A DNA stretch of 64,000 bases, from contig NZ_BJKN01000003.1 in NCBI RefSeq assembly GCF_006538365.1, positions 62,432 through 126,431 on the forward strand. Reading direction: 5' to 3'. The notes beneath the pieces were generated by a model. That model made no database searches. It was not told the DNA's origin and was given only the letters and a program-made list of their open reading frames with translations. How positions within the stretch are numbered: position 1 is the stretch's first letter; every line of letters begins with the position of its first letter. The position numbers and the translations under genes are program-made. Shown piece by piece: positions 1 through 7,905 of the stretch. This DNA comes from Moorella sp. E308F. GTDB taxonomy: Bacteria; Bacillota; DSM-521; Neomoorellales; Neomoorellaceae.

Positions 1-1
1 C

Positions 2-277
2 CAGCTTAGGGCGGCCCTGTACCTGCGGCCTGATTTTGTAAAAATAGATCGTTCCCTGGTGCGGGGCTGCGACTGCCATGTTTCTAGCCGCCTGCTGCTG
101 GCCCAGGCCCTGGAGGTATGCCGTTACCTGGGGGCGGAGGTAATTGCCGAGGGTATCGAAAAGCCGGGCGAGATGGAGGTTTTGTTGGATCTGGGCGTGG
201 AGTACGGACAGGGCTATCTATTGGGTAAACCACAACCTGGCTGGGGAAAGGTTTGCGTTATGGCCGCCTGGGTTTGA
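2..277 (+). CDS. EAL-domain protein, C-terminal part (5' end outside window)
   Basis: The reading frame is open from the first bases and ends in a normal stop. The visible 91 residues match the last third of an EAL cyclic-di-GMP phosphodiesterase domain: a VKIDRSLV segment (metal/substrate Lys-Asp), VIAEGIE (conserved Glu) and the closing GQGYLLGKP motif. EAL proteins hydrolyse c-di-GMP. Whether the upstream part is intact, and whether it has GGDEF or sensor domains, cannot be seen. It lies just left of the first copy of the element's hairpin repeat, so it may be cargo of the integrated element or flanking chromosome. Confidence 0.85.
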   Translation, partial: QLRAALYLRPDFVKIDRSLVRGCDCHVSSRLLLAQALEVCRYLGAEVIAEGIEKPGEMEVLLDLGVEYGQGYLLGKPQPGWGKVCVMAAWV

Positions 278-291
278 CGGTGGAACCATGG

Positions 292-612
292 GGGCTGCCG
301 CAACGTTTACGCCCTTACGGGCTAGCGTAGCGGCAGCCCTATTATAAAGCAACAGCGGTAGGCAGCAGGAGCGGCTTTAAGCGCACCTGCTGCCTTGATT
401 TTAAGCCTTGCTAGCCTTCCGGCCGGCCCTGGATTATACCGCCGCCCTGGCCGGTCCGGCAAGGGTACGGCCTGCGGCATAAACGGCCTCCGCCCCACCC
501 TCCGGGCGGGTCCCCTCCATTTATTCCTCGGCCCGGCCCTGCGGGCCGCCCTTGCCTCCCGGCCGGGCGGCAAGCTTTTCTGTTAAGGCCGGAAGGCCAG
601 GGGCCGGAGGCC
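292..612 (+). repeat. Hairpin-rich repeat, copy A (candidate structured RNA)
   Basis: First of three related copies. Helices seen: P1 292-301/330-339 with an inner GCCC/GGGC hairpin; P2 361-369/386-394; a long-range helix 414-424/587-597; P4 441-447/565-571 and 449-454/559-564; P5 458-465/549-556; a hairpin 535-539/543-547; and a last GGCC hairpin 602-612. The inner part (about 466-534) differs from the other copies but keeps the closing helix with different bases. It ends 26 nt before a start codon, with GGGAGG between. No convincing gene lies within it. Confidence 0.8.
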
Positions 613-638
613 GGATAACAAACAGGGAGGCGATCAAA

Positions 639-1205
639 ATGTTCGCAAGTAAATGGATGGGAAGGCCGGGCAGTATGAGGATAGGGGTTGATATCTGCAA
701 CACCATAGCCAATGTCAACGCGGAAATTTTAAAGTGCTATCATGTATCCCTGGATGTATATCCTTTCCCTGAGCTACCGGCAGGCTTTTTCTCTACCACA
801 GAGGGGCTAACGCTGCTGGCCCGGGCGAAACCCCTTGCTGGCGCAGCGGAAGTTCTAAAGAATTACGCACTTCATGGACACGAGATTATATACATTACCA
901 GCAGGCCGGTCATAGCAGCAAATATAACCCGAGAATGGCTTGCTGCCCATGGCTTCCCGCGCGGTTCTATTGTTTTCCTGCCCAGGGGATATAAAAAAGT
1001 GTTTGCGGCTCATTATGGGATAGGACTGTTCTTTGAAGACGACCCTATAGAGGCGGCGGGGCTCCAGGAAGCAGTATGTCAGGTCTATATGCCGGTCTGG
1101 CCCTACAACAGGAACGTAAAGGGCCGTTACATTCAAATGTTTACATCGTGGAAAGAAGTTGTAAACCATGCCGATTGCTTTTCCTCTGGTTATATGGTAC
1201 TATAA
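639..1205 (+). CDS. NT5C-like HAD-superfamily protein (5'(3')-deoxyribonucleotidase type)
   Basis: 188 residues. N-terminal motif GVDICNT resembles HAD motif I, with YITSRP (residues 85-90) as motif II and FFEDDP (131-136) as motif IV. This layout fits the NT5C/5'-nucleotidase branch of HAD phosphatases, often found on phage and mobile elements, where they act on nucleotide monophosphates. In motif I the usual second Asp (general acid/base) is Cys20, so catalysis may be altered or lost. The start is chosen for GGGAGG at 625-630; Met13 is an alternative. It follows repeat copy A directly. Confidence 0.65.
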   Translation: MFASKWMGRPGSMRIGVDICNTIANVNAEILKCYHVSLDVYPFPELPAGFFSTTEGLTLLARAKPLAGAAEVLKNYALHGHEIIYITSRPVIAANITREWLAAHGFPRGSIVFLPRGYKKVFAAHYGIGLFFEDDPIEAAGLQEAVCQVYMPVWPYNRNVKGRYIQMFTSWKEVVNHADCFSSGYMVL

Positions 1206-1268
1206 TCATTGGAAGTGGTAAATTTTGTATAGATATACATGATATTATTCTCCAGGGGCGAATATCTT

Positions 1269-1598
1269 ATGTCTCCAAACAAGAGAGCTATTAATATTGT
1301 TAAACTATATGCAGAAACTTTGAGAAGGAAGAACCTCCCCGTTAAGTCGGTAATCCTTTTCGGCTCCCAGGCAAGGGGTGACTACGAGCCGGACTCTGAT
1401 ATTGATGTTCTTGTGGTTACTGAAAAGCTTGATAAAAAAATCCGTGAAACCATAATAGACGAAGCATACGAAATTAGCCTTAAAGAAGATATCCCGGTAA
1501 TACCCCTTGTATACGAACTCAAAGAGTTTCAATCTCCCCTGTTCCGGGCCGGGCCCTTTTATCAAAATATAAGCCGGGAAGGGATTAATATTTTATGA
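1269..1598 (+). CDS. MNT-type minimal nucleotidyltransferase (antitoxin candidate)
   Basis: 109 residues with the signature G32-S33-X10-D44-X-D46 of the polymerase-beta-like minimal nucleotidyltransferases. In the characterised MntA/HepT systems such a protein neutralises its HEPN partner by AMP transfer. The next gene overlaps by 4 bases and encodes a HEPN protein, which supports a toxin-antitoxin pair. The chosen ATG has AGGGG upstream; an in-frame ATG ten codons earlier is less likely. Confidence 0.8.
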   Translation: MSPNKRAINIVKLYAETLRRKNLPVKSVILFGSQARGDYEPDSDIDVLVVTEKLDKKIRETIIDEAYEISLKEDIPVIPLVYELKEFQSPLFRAGPFYQNISREGINIL

Positions 1599-2014
1599 CC
1601 GATATCGACCTGAAAAAATTATTTGCCCGGGCTAAAATGGAAAAGGCATGGGAAGCCTGGGATGAAGCGGAATGGGCTTTCAAGGGTGGAAAATACCCTG
1701 GCGCGGTCAACAGGATTTACTATGCATTTTACAGGGCATGTTTGGCTCTGCTTGCTTTCCAGCAAAAGATCCCGACCAAACACTCGGCAGTAATAGGCGA
1801 GGTTAACCGTATTTATGTGAAAGAGGGGCTGCTGCCCCGGGAAATTGGAAGGTTTCTCCATGGCTTGCAAACGGCCCGCACGGAAGCGGATTACAGGGAT
1901 AAAGATTTTTCCCGTGAAGAGGTCCAAGAATATTTAGAGCAAGGAAAGAGGTACCTGCAACAGCTTGGGGAATTAGTCGCCAGGCTAGCAGATGATCCAT
2001 TACGCAAAAACTAA
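1595..2014 (+). CDS. HEPN-domain protein (toxin candidate, partner of MNT)
   Basis: 139 residues, all-helical, with the HEPN pattern of an RIYYAFYRACLAL helix followed by a KHSAV turn and a TARTEADYRD segment near residue 97. HEPN proteins of this group are often RNases inhibited by a neighbouring MNT enzyme. The ATGA overlap with the upstream MNT gene implies translational coupling. An intrinsic terminator follows directly, so the two genes form a closed two-gene unit. Toxic activity is inferred from family and context only. Confidence 0.8.
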   Translation: MTDIDLKKLFARAKMEKAWEAWDEAEWAFKGGKYPGAVNRIYYAFYRACLALLAFQQKIPTKHSAVIGEVNRIYVKEGLLPREIGRFLHGLQTARTEADYRDKDFSREEVQEYLEQGKRYLQQLGELVARLADDPLRKN

Positions 2015-2031
2015 ATTAATCGCCCCTTTTG

Positions 2032-2065
2032 CCGGTGGCCCGGAAAGCCACCGGTTAAATTTTTT
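2032..2065 (+). terminator. Intrinsic terminator after the MNT/HEPN pair
   Basis: Stem CCGGTGGC / GCCACCGG with a 7-base loop, followed by TTAAATTTTTT. Confidence 0.8.
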
Positions 2066-2201
2066 AAAGTCCAAGAAGCAAAAGTAACAACCTGAAAGCA
2101 GCCTCTCCCAGGCCGGTGGCGTATTTCAGCCTCCGGCTATTTTTTTTGGGGTACACCTTATGGATTGGGCAACAACTGCCGGCTAAAGGGGAGAGGGTAA
2201 C

Positions 2202-3152
2202 TTGAGCGAAATTGTGCGCGGCCGTACCAAGGGGCATCTGGTAGTTGATAATCGTATCATCGACGGCTTGCTGGAGATCGGCGGCATTGACCTGGCGGGC
2301 TTTTATACCGCCCTGAAGAGATTCGTTGACCGGCGGGATTCCCTGGATAGCAAGGCTGCCATGCCCTGGACGGTGGATTACTTCTGCCAGAAGTTTAAGA
2401 TGGGCAAGCAGAGGTTTTACCGCCTGGCGGAAATGCTCTGGCGGGTGGGTTTGCTGGATGTAACTAAGGATTACGGTAAAATGGCCGGCCGGGAAGGAGC
2501 GGCCGGGTGGAGAAACCGCTACGCCGTCCACGATGACCCGGGTTATGAAGGCCCGTTGCGGGAAATTCGCGGGGGTACATTCAAACACACCGGGAAAGAG
2601 GGGAGGTATTCCGATACAGAACTTCCTGGGACTAAAGTCCCGGGTATTCCGATACAGGTATTCCTGGAGCGGAATGTAAGAAAAGAAAAGTATAGAAAAG
2701 ATGATGTTGTTGTTGTAACGCACCACTCGGAAACAAAACCTGGCCAGGAAAATAAAACCCAACAGACGGGCAAATCTGCAGAGGAGGGTGCCTCCTTTGA
2801 AGCACCGGTAACCTGTAACGGCTTAACAAGTGAAGATGGGGGTCAAGCGTATCAGGATTTCGCCAGCCGAGTCCAGGAGGCGTTCATAGAAGCAGTAGGA
2901 CATCCCTTGCCCAGGGAGATAATGGGTGAATTGTCGGGTTATCCTCTGGATTACGTTCTCGGTAAGATTGCCATGATGAAGCAAGGAAAAGAGAAGTCTA
3001 ACGCCGTGGGCTGGCTGCTGGAGGCCTGCCGGGAGGACTACCGGCACCTGCCGGGGCCGAAGCCGGCCAGGAAAGGAAGAGGGAAGTTGCCTAGAGCACC
3101 GGGAACCGGCAAAGAGCATGACAAGTACCGGGAATTATACAGATTAGTCTAA
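2202..3152 (+). CDS. Winged-helix replication-initiator-like protein
   Basis: 316 residues from a TTG start with GGGGAGAGGG upstream. Residues 1-110 look like a winged-helix DNA-binding domain (a helix rich in aromatic and basic residues, MGKQRFYRLAEMLWRVGLL). A polar linker follows at about 130-215. The C-terminal 80 residues (pattern YPLDYVLGKI ... AVGWLLEACREDYR) resemble the DnaD/RepA-type tail of mobile-element initiators. It could start replication of the excised element or load helicase. It sits just before a methyltransferase gene. The family is inferred from pattern, not from a database match. Confidence 0.5.
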   Translation: MSEIVRGRTKGHLVVDNRIIDGLLEIGGIDLAGFYTALKRFVDRRDSLDSKAAMPWTVDYFCQKFKMGKQRFYRLAEMLWRVGLLDVTKDYGKMAGREGAAGWRNRYAVHDDPGYEGPLREIRGGTFKHTGKEGRYSDTELPGTKVPGIPIQVFLERNVRKEKYRKDDVVVVTHHSETKPGQENKTQQTGKSAEEGASFEAPVTCNGLTSEDGGQAYQDFASRVQEAFIEAVGHPLPREIMGELSGYPLDYVLGKIAMMKQGKEKSNAVGWLLEACREDYRHLPGPKPARKGRGKLPRAPGTGKEHDKYRELYRLV

Positions 3153-3176
3153 TTTATGGCGGGAGGTGTAAGGAGG

Positions 3177-4193
3177 ATGAATACCCATCACAAGTTCTAC
3201 CTTGGTGATGCCCTGGAGGTCCTTAAAAGGCTGCCGGCAGAAAGCGTCAACTGTTGCGTTACTTCCCCGCCCTACTGGGGCCTGCGCGATTATGGGATGG
3301 AGGGCCAGGTGGGAGGAGAAGATACCCCGGAAAAATACGTTGCCAGGTTAGTAGATATTTTTTTCGAGGTCAGGCGGGTGCTCCGGCCAGACGGGACTCT
3401 CTGGTTAAACCTGGGCGACTGCTACGCCAGCCCGGGTAAAGAGGGAAAGTGGGATGAAAAGAGGCACCAGCAGAACACCGGACGCCGTCTTTATCATATG
3501 CAGGCGAACAGGGGTAGAGTGCCGGGGCTGAAAAACAAAGACCTGGCGGGTATTCCCTGGGCGGTGGCTTTCGCCCTCCGCAACAACGGGTGGTACCTCC
3601 GCAGCGATATTATCTGGTACAAGCCCAACGCCATGCCTGAAAGCGCGGTTGACAGGCCTACCAGGGCCCACGAATACCTCTTCCTCCTGAGCAAATCCGA
3701 GAGGTATTACTACGATTACCAGGCGATCCAGGAAGATGCCATCAGCGGGGATCCCTACAGGCCCCGGGGTTCGGTGGCGGTGCTGAACAACCTGAATAGC
3801 GGTCGCAGGAAGCAAGACGAAACTGGCAACCGGCGTTATACCGGCTTCAATGCCCGGTATCACCCCAGGGAAAGACGCAATAAACGTTCAGTGTGGATTG
3901 TACCGACCAGACCTTTCCCTGAGGCCCATTTTGCCGTATACCCCCTCGACCTGATCAAACCGTGTATCTTGGCAGGCTGTCCCCCTGGGGGCACGGTCCT
4001 GGACCCCTTCGGCGGGTCCGGGACCACATCCCTGGCGGCAAAGCAGCTGGGGAGAAACAGCATTTATATTGACCTGAACCCCGCCTACCTGGAAATGGCG
4101 GTCAAGAGGATGCAGTTTGAAGTGCAGGAGTTGTTTTCCACCCACACTTACGAGGTGATAGGGGAAAAAAGGCTAGAAACAGTTGCTACTTGA
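3177..4193 (+). CDS. DNA methyltransferase (beta class, N4-cytosine or N6-adenine)
   Basis: 338 residues. Catalytic motif IV is TSPPYWGLRDYG (S30-P-P-Y33), and the AdoMet-binding motif DPFGGSGTT is near residues 276-284. Catalytic motif first and AdoMet motif last is the beta-class order. SPPY favours N4-cytosine methylation, but N6-adenine cannot be excluded. No restriction endonuclease gene is adjacent, so it is probably a solitary enzyme that protects the element or marks its DNA during transfer. ATG 3177 is chosen with GGGAGG upstream; an in-frame ATG lies seven codons earlier. Confidence 0.88.
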   Translation: MNTHHKFYLGDALEVLKRLPAESVNCCVTSPPYWGLRDYGMEGQVGGEDTPEKYVARLVDIFFEVRRVLRPDGTLWLNLGDCYASPGKEGKWDEKRHQQNTGRRLYHMQANRGRVPGLKNKDLAGIPWAVAFALRNNGWYLRSDIIWYKPNAMPESAVDRPTRAHEYLFLLSKSERYYYDYQAIQEDAISGDPYRPRGSVAVLNNLNSGRRKQDETGNRRYTGFNARYHPRERRNKRSVWIVPTRPFPEAHFAVYPLDLIKPCILAGCPPGGTVLDPFGGSGTTSLAAKQLGRNSIYIDLNPAYLEMAVKRMQFEVQELFSTHTYEVIGEKRLETVAT

Positions 4194-4218
4194 TCAAAGC
4201 ACATGGAGGTGGCGGGAC

Positions 4219-4404
4219 ATGGACACAAAAACTGGACCCGGGGGTACTGCAAAGGCTTTACAAGCACCGGGGGCCAAAGTATGCGCTGCCTGCCGGCATT
4301 ACTGGGGCAAAAAACGAGGGCATTGCGATATAGCAGGCAGGGGGGTCAACCCTTATGGGACCGCTTGCCGGTATTTTAAAGCGCTAGGGGAAAAAGGAAG
4401 TTAA
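4219..4404 (+). CDS. Small cysteine-cluster protein
   Basis: 61 residues, with four Cys spaced as C-x2-C-x10-C-x13-C (CAACRHY ... HCDIAG ... ACRYF), suggesting a small zinc-binding or zinc-ribbon protein. GGAGG precedes the ATG. Its stop codon lies three bases before the first paired base of repeat copy B. I do not recognise the family. Confidence 0.55.
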   Translation: MDTKTGPGGTAKALQAPGAKVCAACRHYWGKKRGHCDIAGRGVNPYGTACRYFKALGEKGS

Positions 4405-4407
4405 GGG

Positions 4408-4685
4408 GGCCGCCGCAACGTTTAAGCCCTTACGGGCTAACGTAGCGGCGGCCTTATTATAAAGGCAACAGCGGTGGGCAGCAGGAGCGCTTTTAAGCGC
4501 ACCTGCTGCCTTGAATTAAAGCCTCCAGGCCTTCCGGCCGTCCTTAGATTATACCGCCGCCCCCGGCCTATTGCCGTCAAGGCTGGCCCTGCGGGCCACC
4601 GCTAAAGCGGCGCTGGCGCGGCCTTGACGGCGGCCGGGGCGGCAAATTTTACAGTTAAGGCCGGAAGGCCAAGGGCCGAAAGGCC
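4408..4685 (+). repeat. Hairpin-rich repeat, copy B (candidate structured RNA)
   Basis: Best-folded copy. P1 4408-4416/4445-4453 with an inner AGCCC/GGGCT hairpin; P2 4477-4485/4502-4510; long-range helix 4528-4539/4659-4670 (12 perfect pairs); P4 4556-4568/4632-4643; P5 4573-4583/4621-4631 (11 perfect pairs) enclosing hairpins 4585-4589/4593-4597 and 4599-4603/4606-4610. A final GGCC-GAAA-GGCC hairpin (4674-4685) ends 23 nt before an ATG that has AAGGAGG. Relative to copy A, one P1 pair changes U-A to C-G. Confidence 0.85.
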
Positions 4686-4708
4686 AAAAAGATAAGGAGG
4701 CGGTACGG

Positions 4709-5548
4709 ATGGCTGTAAAACTGGAGGAAAGCAAGGTCAAGCAGGCAGTGGATAGTTTACTGGTTATGTTTCAGAGTGGTGACCTGCCGGAGAAGGCGGC
4801 GCGGACCTTTATCAACGCCAGGGCGGGATACGGAAAACCGAGCGATAAGTGGAGCCTGGGCAACCGGCTGCTGATGCTCATTGCCGGGACGGAAGACGCC
4901 AGGGGCTACCAGCAGTGGCGGGAGGCCGGCCGGCAGGTGAAGAAGGGAGCCAGGGCCTTTTACATCCTGGCGCCGATGACCAGGAAGGTTACTCAGAAAG
5001 TGATTGACCCGGAAACCGGGGAAGAAAAACAGGAGGAAAAAATTATCGTAACCGGGTTCCGGGGAGTGCCGGTCTTCCGGTACGAGGATACGGAAGGGGA
5101 ACCGTTGCCGGAAGTAGATTATTCCCCGCCGGAGCTCCCGCCGCTTTATGAAGTGGCCAGGCGGTTTGGGGTGGAAGTGAAATACCAGCCCTTTGCCGGC
5201 CAGGCCGCCGGTGCTTTCCGGCCCGGGCAGAAGCAGGTAATCCTTTACTCCCATGACGTGGACGTGTTCTTCCACGAGCTGGCCCATGCGGCCCACAATA
5301 CCATCCGGCCCTTAAAGGGCGGCCAGCACCGGGACCAGGAGATCGTAGCGGAAACGGTGGCCTGTGTTTTATGCGAGCTATACGGGGCGAAAGGATACCT
5401 CTGGCACGGGTGGGAGTACATCAAGCATTACGCCGGCCGGGACCCAAGGGCGGCCCTGAAGGCGATCATGGCGGTCCTGAATGAAGTGGAGGAAGTGTTA
5501 AGGCGCATCTTTGAGGCGGAGGGCATGGCGGCGGACAAGGTGGCATAA
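4709..5548 (+). CDS. ArdC-like anti-restriction / zincin protein
   Basis: 279 residues. The N-terminal 110 residues match the ArdC-type ssDNA-binding domain (LGNRLLMLIAG ... GYQQWREAGRQVKKGARA). The C-terminal half has a gluzincin motif HELAH at 189-193 and a downstream Glu in EIVAET. Such proteins travel with conjugative DNA and protect it from restriction. A strong AAGGAGG precedes the start, immediately after repeat copy B. A 13-bp hairpin follows the gene. Confidence 0.85.
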   Translation: MAVKLEESKVKQAVDSLLVMFQSGDLPEKAARTFINARAGYGKPSDKWSLGNRLLMLIAGTEDARGYQQWREAGRQVKKGARAFYILAPMTRKVTQKVIDPETGEEKQEEKIIVTGFRGVPVFRYEDTEGEPLPEVDYSPPELPPLYEVARRFGVEVKYQPFAGQAAGAFRPGQKQVILYSHDVDVFFHELAHAAHNTIRPLKGGQHRDQEIVAETVACVLCELYGAKGYLWHGWEYIKHYAGRDPRAALKAIMAVLNEVEEVLRRIFEAEGMAADKVA

Positions 5549-5570
5549 GAAATAGCGAGCAGGAACCCAG

Positions 5571-5612
5571 CCCTGCCTCCCGGGTAAAAAGCCCGGCAAC
5601 CGGGAGGCAGGG
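5571..5612. other. 13-bp inverted repeat between ardC-like gene and next small gene
   Basis: CCCTGCCTCCCGG pairs with CCGGGAGGCAGGG around a 16-base loop. The + strand continues with an A-run rather than a T-run, so it is not a classic rightward terminator. It may be an mRNA-stabilising or processing hairpin. Confidence 0.6.
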
Positions 5613-5638
5613 CACTAAAAAAAAGGGGGCGGCAACTA

Positions 5639-5800
5639 ATGCCACAGTACGAAGTCAAGGCGCCAAGCGGGAGAAAACTGGTTGTGGAAGCCAAGGATTC
5701 CAGCCAGGCGAAACGCCTGGCCTGCAAGAAGTGGGGCATCAAGCCTTCAGACTACTGGTGCGGCGTTACCTCCCTTAAAGCCAGAAGGGTTGACAGATAA
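5639..5800 (+). CDS. Small basic hypothetical protein
   Basis: 53 residues, basic, with an opening like a small beta-sheet domain (MPQYEVKAPSGRKLVVEAKD) and the pattern SSQAKRLACKKWGI. GGGGGCGGC lies upstream of the ATG. It sits 27 nt before the Toprim protein gene, presumably in the same operon. It resembles short proteins often seen on clostridial mobile elements, but I cannot name its function. Confidence 0.6.
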   Translation: MPQYEVKAPSGRKLVVEAKDSSQAKRLACKKWGIKPSDYWCGVTSLKARRVDR

Positions 5801-5827
5801 AGCCGTAAGCAAAGGAGGAGAAGAGAA

Positions 5828-6838
5828 ATGGGAGCGGCCAGGCCGCTAGAATATGAAGTCTTTAGAAAAGCTTCGCGGCGCGAGCCCTGCCCTGTATGCG
5901 GCAAAACGGACTGGTGCGGGTTTAACAGCTACCTTTGCAGCTGCATGAGGGTAAGTGAGGGAGCTTTTAAACATATCATCCTCAGCAACGGCCAGGTGGC
6001 CCACCTGCACCGGCTGCAACCGGGCAGGGTAATCCCTGACAAGGAACGTGAAAACGTTTTTTCACGTGAAGCGCCTTTAGCGTCGATTGATACCCGGGAC
6101 CGGGTATACCGCCATTTTTTAAGGCTCTTGGAACTGTATCCCCGGCACAAAGAGGAGTTAATGCGCCGCGGTTTAAGCGTGGAGGATATCAAGAGGAATG
6201 GTTATAAATCCATACCGGAGCATGTAAATCCCTGGATAATATGCAAGAAGTTAATCCACAGCGGTTTGGACTTAGCTGGCATCCCCGGGTTTTACCGGGC
6301 CGGAAGCAAATACGGCGGCAGTTACTGGACGTTCAATTCTTACCCCGGCTACTTTATTCCCATCCGGGATACAAAAGGCCGGATCCAGGCCCTCCAGCGG
6401 CGGATGGACGACATTAGAAACGGGAAATATATGCTGTTCAGCGGCCACAGTGACCGGGGCGGCTGTTCCTGCGGCACTCCCGCCCATGTGGCCAGGCCAA
6501 CGGAGATAAAGGACCAGCGGGTATGGATCACTGAAGGACAGTTAAAGGCGGATATTGCCGCGGCATACCTCGACGCTGTGGTCATCGGCGCCCAGGGCGC
6601 CACCTCCTGGAAACCGGTGGTCCCGGTGGTGATGGAACTGGGGGCAAAAGAAGTAGTTATCGCCTACGACAGGGACCAGGAAACAAATAAAGAAGTGGCC
6701 AGGGGTAAAAGAATGCTGGTGGCAGAATTAAAGAAATTGGGCATAACAGTCCGGGAAGCAATATGGAGAGCCAGGTCGAAAGAGGAAAAAGGGATAGATG
6801 ATGCACTGGTAGCCGGCTTAGATATAAGGGTTATTTGA
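5828..6838 (+). CDS. Zinc-ribbon/Toprim primase-like protein (DUF3854 type)
   Basis: 336 residues. The N-terminus has a cysteine cluster (C21, C24, C30, C37, C39) typical of primase-type zinc ribbons. The C-terminal half is a Toprim fold: ITEGQLKAD with Glu236 and YDRDQE with Asp281/Asp283. Such proteins on mobile elements are thought to take part in DNA replication or establishment, probably priming the complementary strand after transfer. No helicase domain is present. AGGAGG upstream supports the start. Confidence 0.75.
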   Translation: MGAARPLEYEVFRKASRREPCPVCGKTDWCGFNSYLCSCMRVSEGAFKHIILSNGQVAHLHRLQPGRVIPDKERENVFSREAPLASIDTRDRVYRHFLRLLELYPRHKEELMRRGLSVEDIKRNGYKSIPEHVNPWIICKKLIHSGLDLAGIPGFYRAGSKYGGSYWTFNSYPGYFIPIRDTKGRIQALQRRMDDIRNGKYMLFSGHSDRGGCSCGTPAHVARPTEIKDQRVWITEGQLKADIAAAYLDAVVIGAQGATSWKPVVPVVMELGAKEVVIAYDRDQETNKEVARGKRMLVAELKKLGITVREAIWRARSKEEKGIDDALVAGLDIRVI

Positions 6839-6892
6839 TTGATTTTCCTGACACTAAATGGTATTATGTATTTGAAAGGTGGAAAAAGCTGT

Positions 6893-7286
6893 ATGCGCCC
6901 GGAGGCAGGAGAATGGCTAAAACAGGCCGAATACGACCTGGAAACTGCCGAAGCTATGTGGAAAGCCGGCAGGTATGTCTATACTGTATTCATGTGCCAC
7001 CTGGCAATAGAAAAAGGACTTAAAGCAGTTATAGCGGAGCGTACAGGAACCATCCCACCTAAAATTCACAACCTTGTCAGGCTAACCAAATTAGCCCACG
7101 TTAACTTTGGCGTTGATAAAAAAAGAATTCATTTCAATCTTGAACACGGCCGCGATTGGAACCCGGTATCCAGAATTCCTGGACCAGGCTATAAAAAGAT
7201 ATTCCAAGAAAGTTGCTTTAGAATACCTGAATAACACCAGGGAAGTGATGCAATGTCTCAAGATAGAACTGCAGTCGAGAAGATAA
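6893..7286 (+). pseudogene. HEPN-domain protein gene with frameshift in an A7 run
   Basis: The first 75 codons encode a HEPN protein (EWLKQAEYDLETAEAMW ... FMCHLAIEKGLKAVI). At the seven-A run 7118-7124 the frame departs from the family pattern and reaches an unrelated tail stopping at 7234. Reading with one A fewer restores a normal C-terminus (AAIGTRYPEFLDQAIKRYS, then YLNNTREVMQCLK), ending at 7286 and overlapping the next MNT gene as these pairs usually do. It is either a true frameshift mutation or a site where polymerase slippage makes some full-length product. Confidence 0.75.
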
Positions 7287-7594
7287 TAAAGGACTTCCTC
7301 CGGGCGGTAACCTCGCAAGGCATTAAAGTAGACAAGGCTTTCCTTTATGGATCTCATGCCAGGGGCGAGGCCAACGAGAACAGCGACATAGACCTTATAG
7401 TAATCTCACGTGATTTTTCTAAAATGCCAGCCTGGCGCAGGTGGGAGGTCCTTGGTAAAGCTGTTGCCCGCATTATGGAGCCGGTAGAACCATTAGCCTA
7501 TACTCCCGAGGAAATTGAAGCCTTAATGAAACGGGAAGGAAACTTTATCCGCCATATCTTGACCCAACAGGAAACAATAGAGTATCGGTTGTAA
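7253..7594 (+). CDS. MNT-type nucleotidyltransferase (antitoxin candidate)
   Basis: 113 residues with LYGSHARGEANENSDIDLIV, the GSX10DXD signature. It is the partner of the preceding frameshifted HEPN gene; here the order is HEPN then MNT, opposite to the pair at 1269-2014, and the sequences differ, so this is not a local duplication. If the HEPN toxin is dead, this is an orphan antitoxin. AGGGAAG lies before the ATG. Confidence 0.8.
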   Translation: MSQDRTAVEKIIKDFLRAVTSQGIKVDKAFLYGSHARGEANENSDIDLIVISRDFSKMPAWRRWEVLGKAVARIMEPVEPLAYTPEEIEALMKREGNFIRHILTQQETIEYRL

Positions 7595-7662
7595 CCGGGG
7601 GAAATTATTTATAAGTTATCGTGAGTATAGATTTATCCCGGTCGAAAGAAAGGTGACAAACG

Positions 7663-7905
7663 GTGAGCGTAGCCAAGGATGAATTATACCGGCTAATAGA
7701 AGCGTTGCCAGAGAAAGAGACTCCTGTAGTGAAAAGGTTTTTGGAGTTTTTATTAATCCAGTCGAAAAAAGAGGACCAGGCATGGTTGGAAGCTGAATTG
7801 GGCGAATTGCCTCCGTATGATTGGGGTCCAGAGGGACCGCCTAAAGGGAAACCGGTACGGTATGAGGCAGGTATCGGATTGATTGTCGAAGGAGGCAAAC
7901 AGTAA
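7663..7905 (+). CDS. Small antitoxin-like protein preceding MazF-like gene
   Basis: 80 residues from a GTG start with AAAGGTGA upstream. The N-terminal half (KDELYRLIEALPEKETPVVKRFLEFLL) resembles the DUF2281/antitoxin helix pair, and the C-terminus is acidic and proline-rich. It overlaps the MazF-like gene by one base, the usual antitoxin position. Confidence 0.65.
   Translation: MSVAKDELYRLIEALPEKETPVVKRFLEFLLIQSKKEDQAWLEAELGELPPYDWGPEGPPKGKPVRYEAGIGLIVEGGKQ

Noticed and set aside
322-586. Open frames inside repeat copy A (both strands)
   Set aside because: They follow the G+C-rich palindromes, have no ribosome site, and are not kept in the other copies.
4219-4404. Earlier in-frame start at 4183 for the cysteine-cluster protein
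   Set aside because: It would overlap the methyltransferase end and has no ribosome site; GGAGG fits the ATG at 4219.
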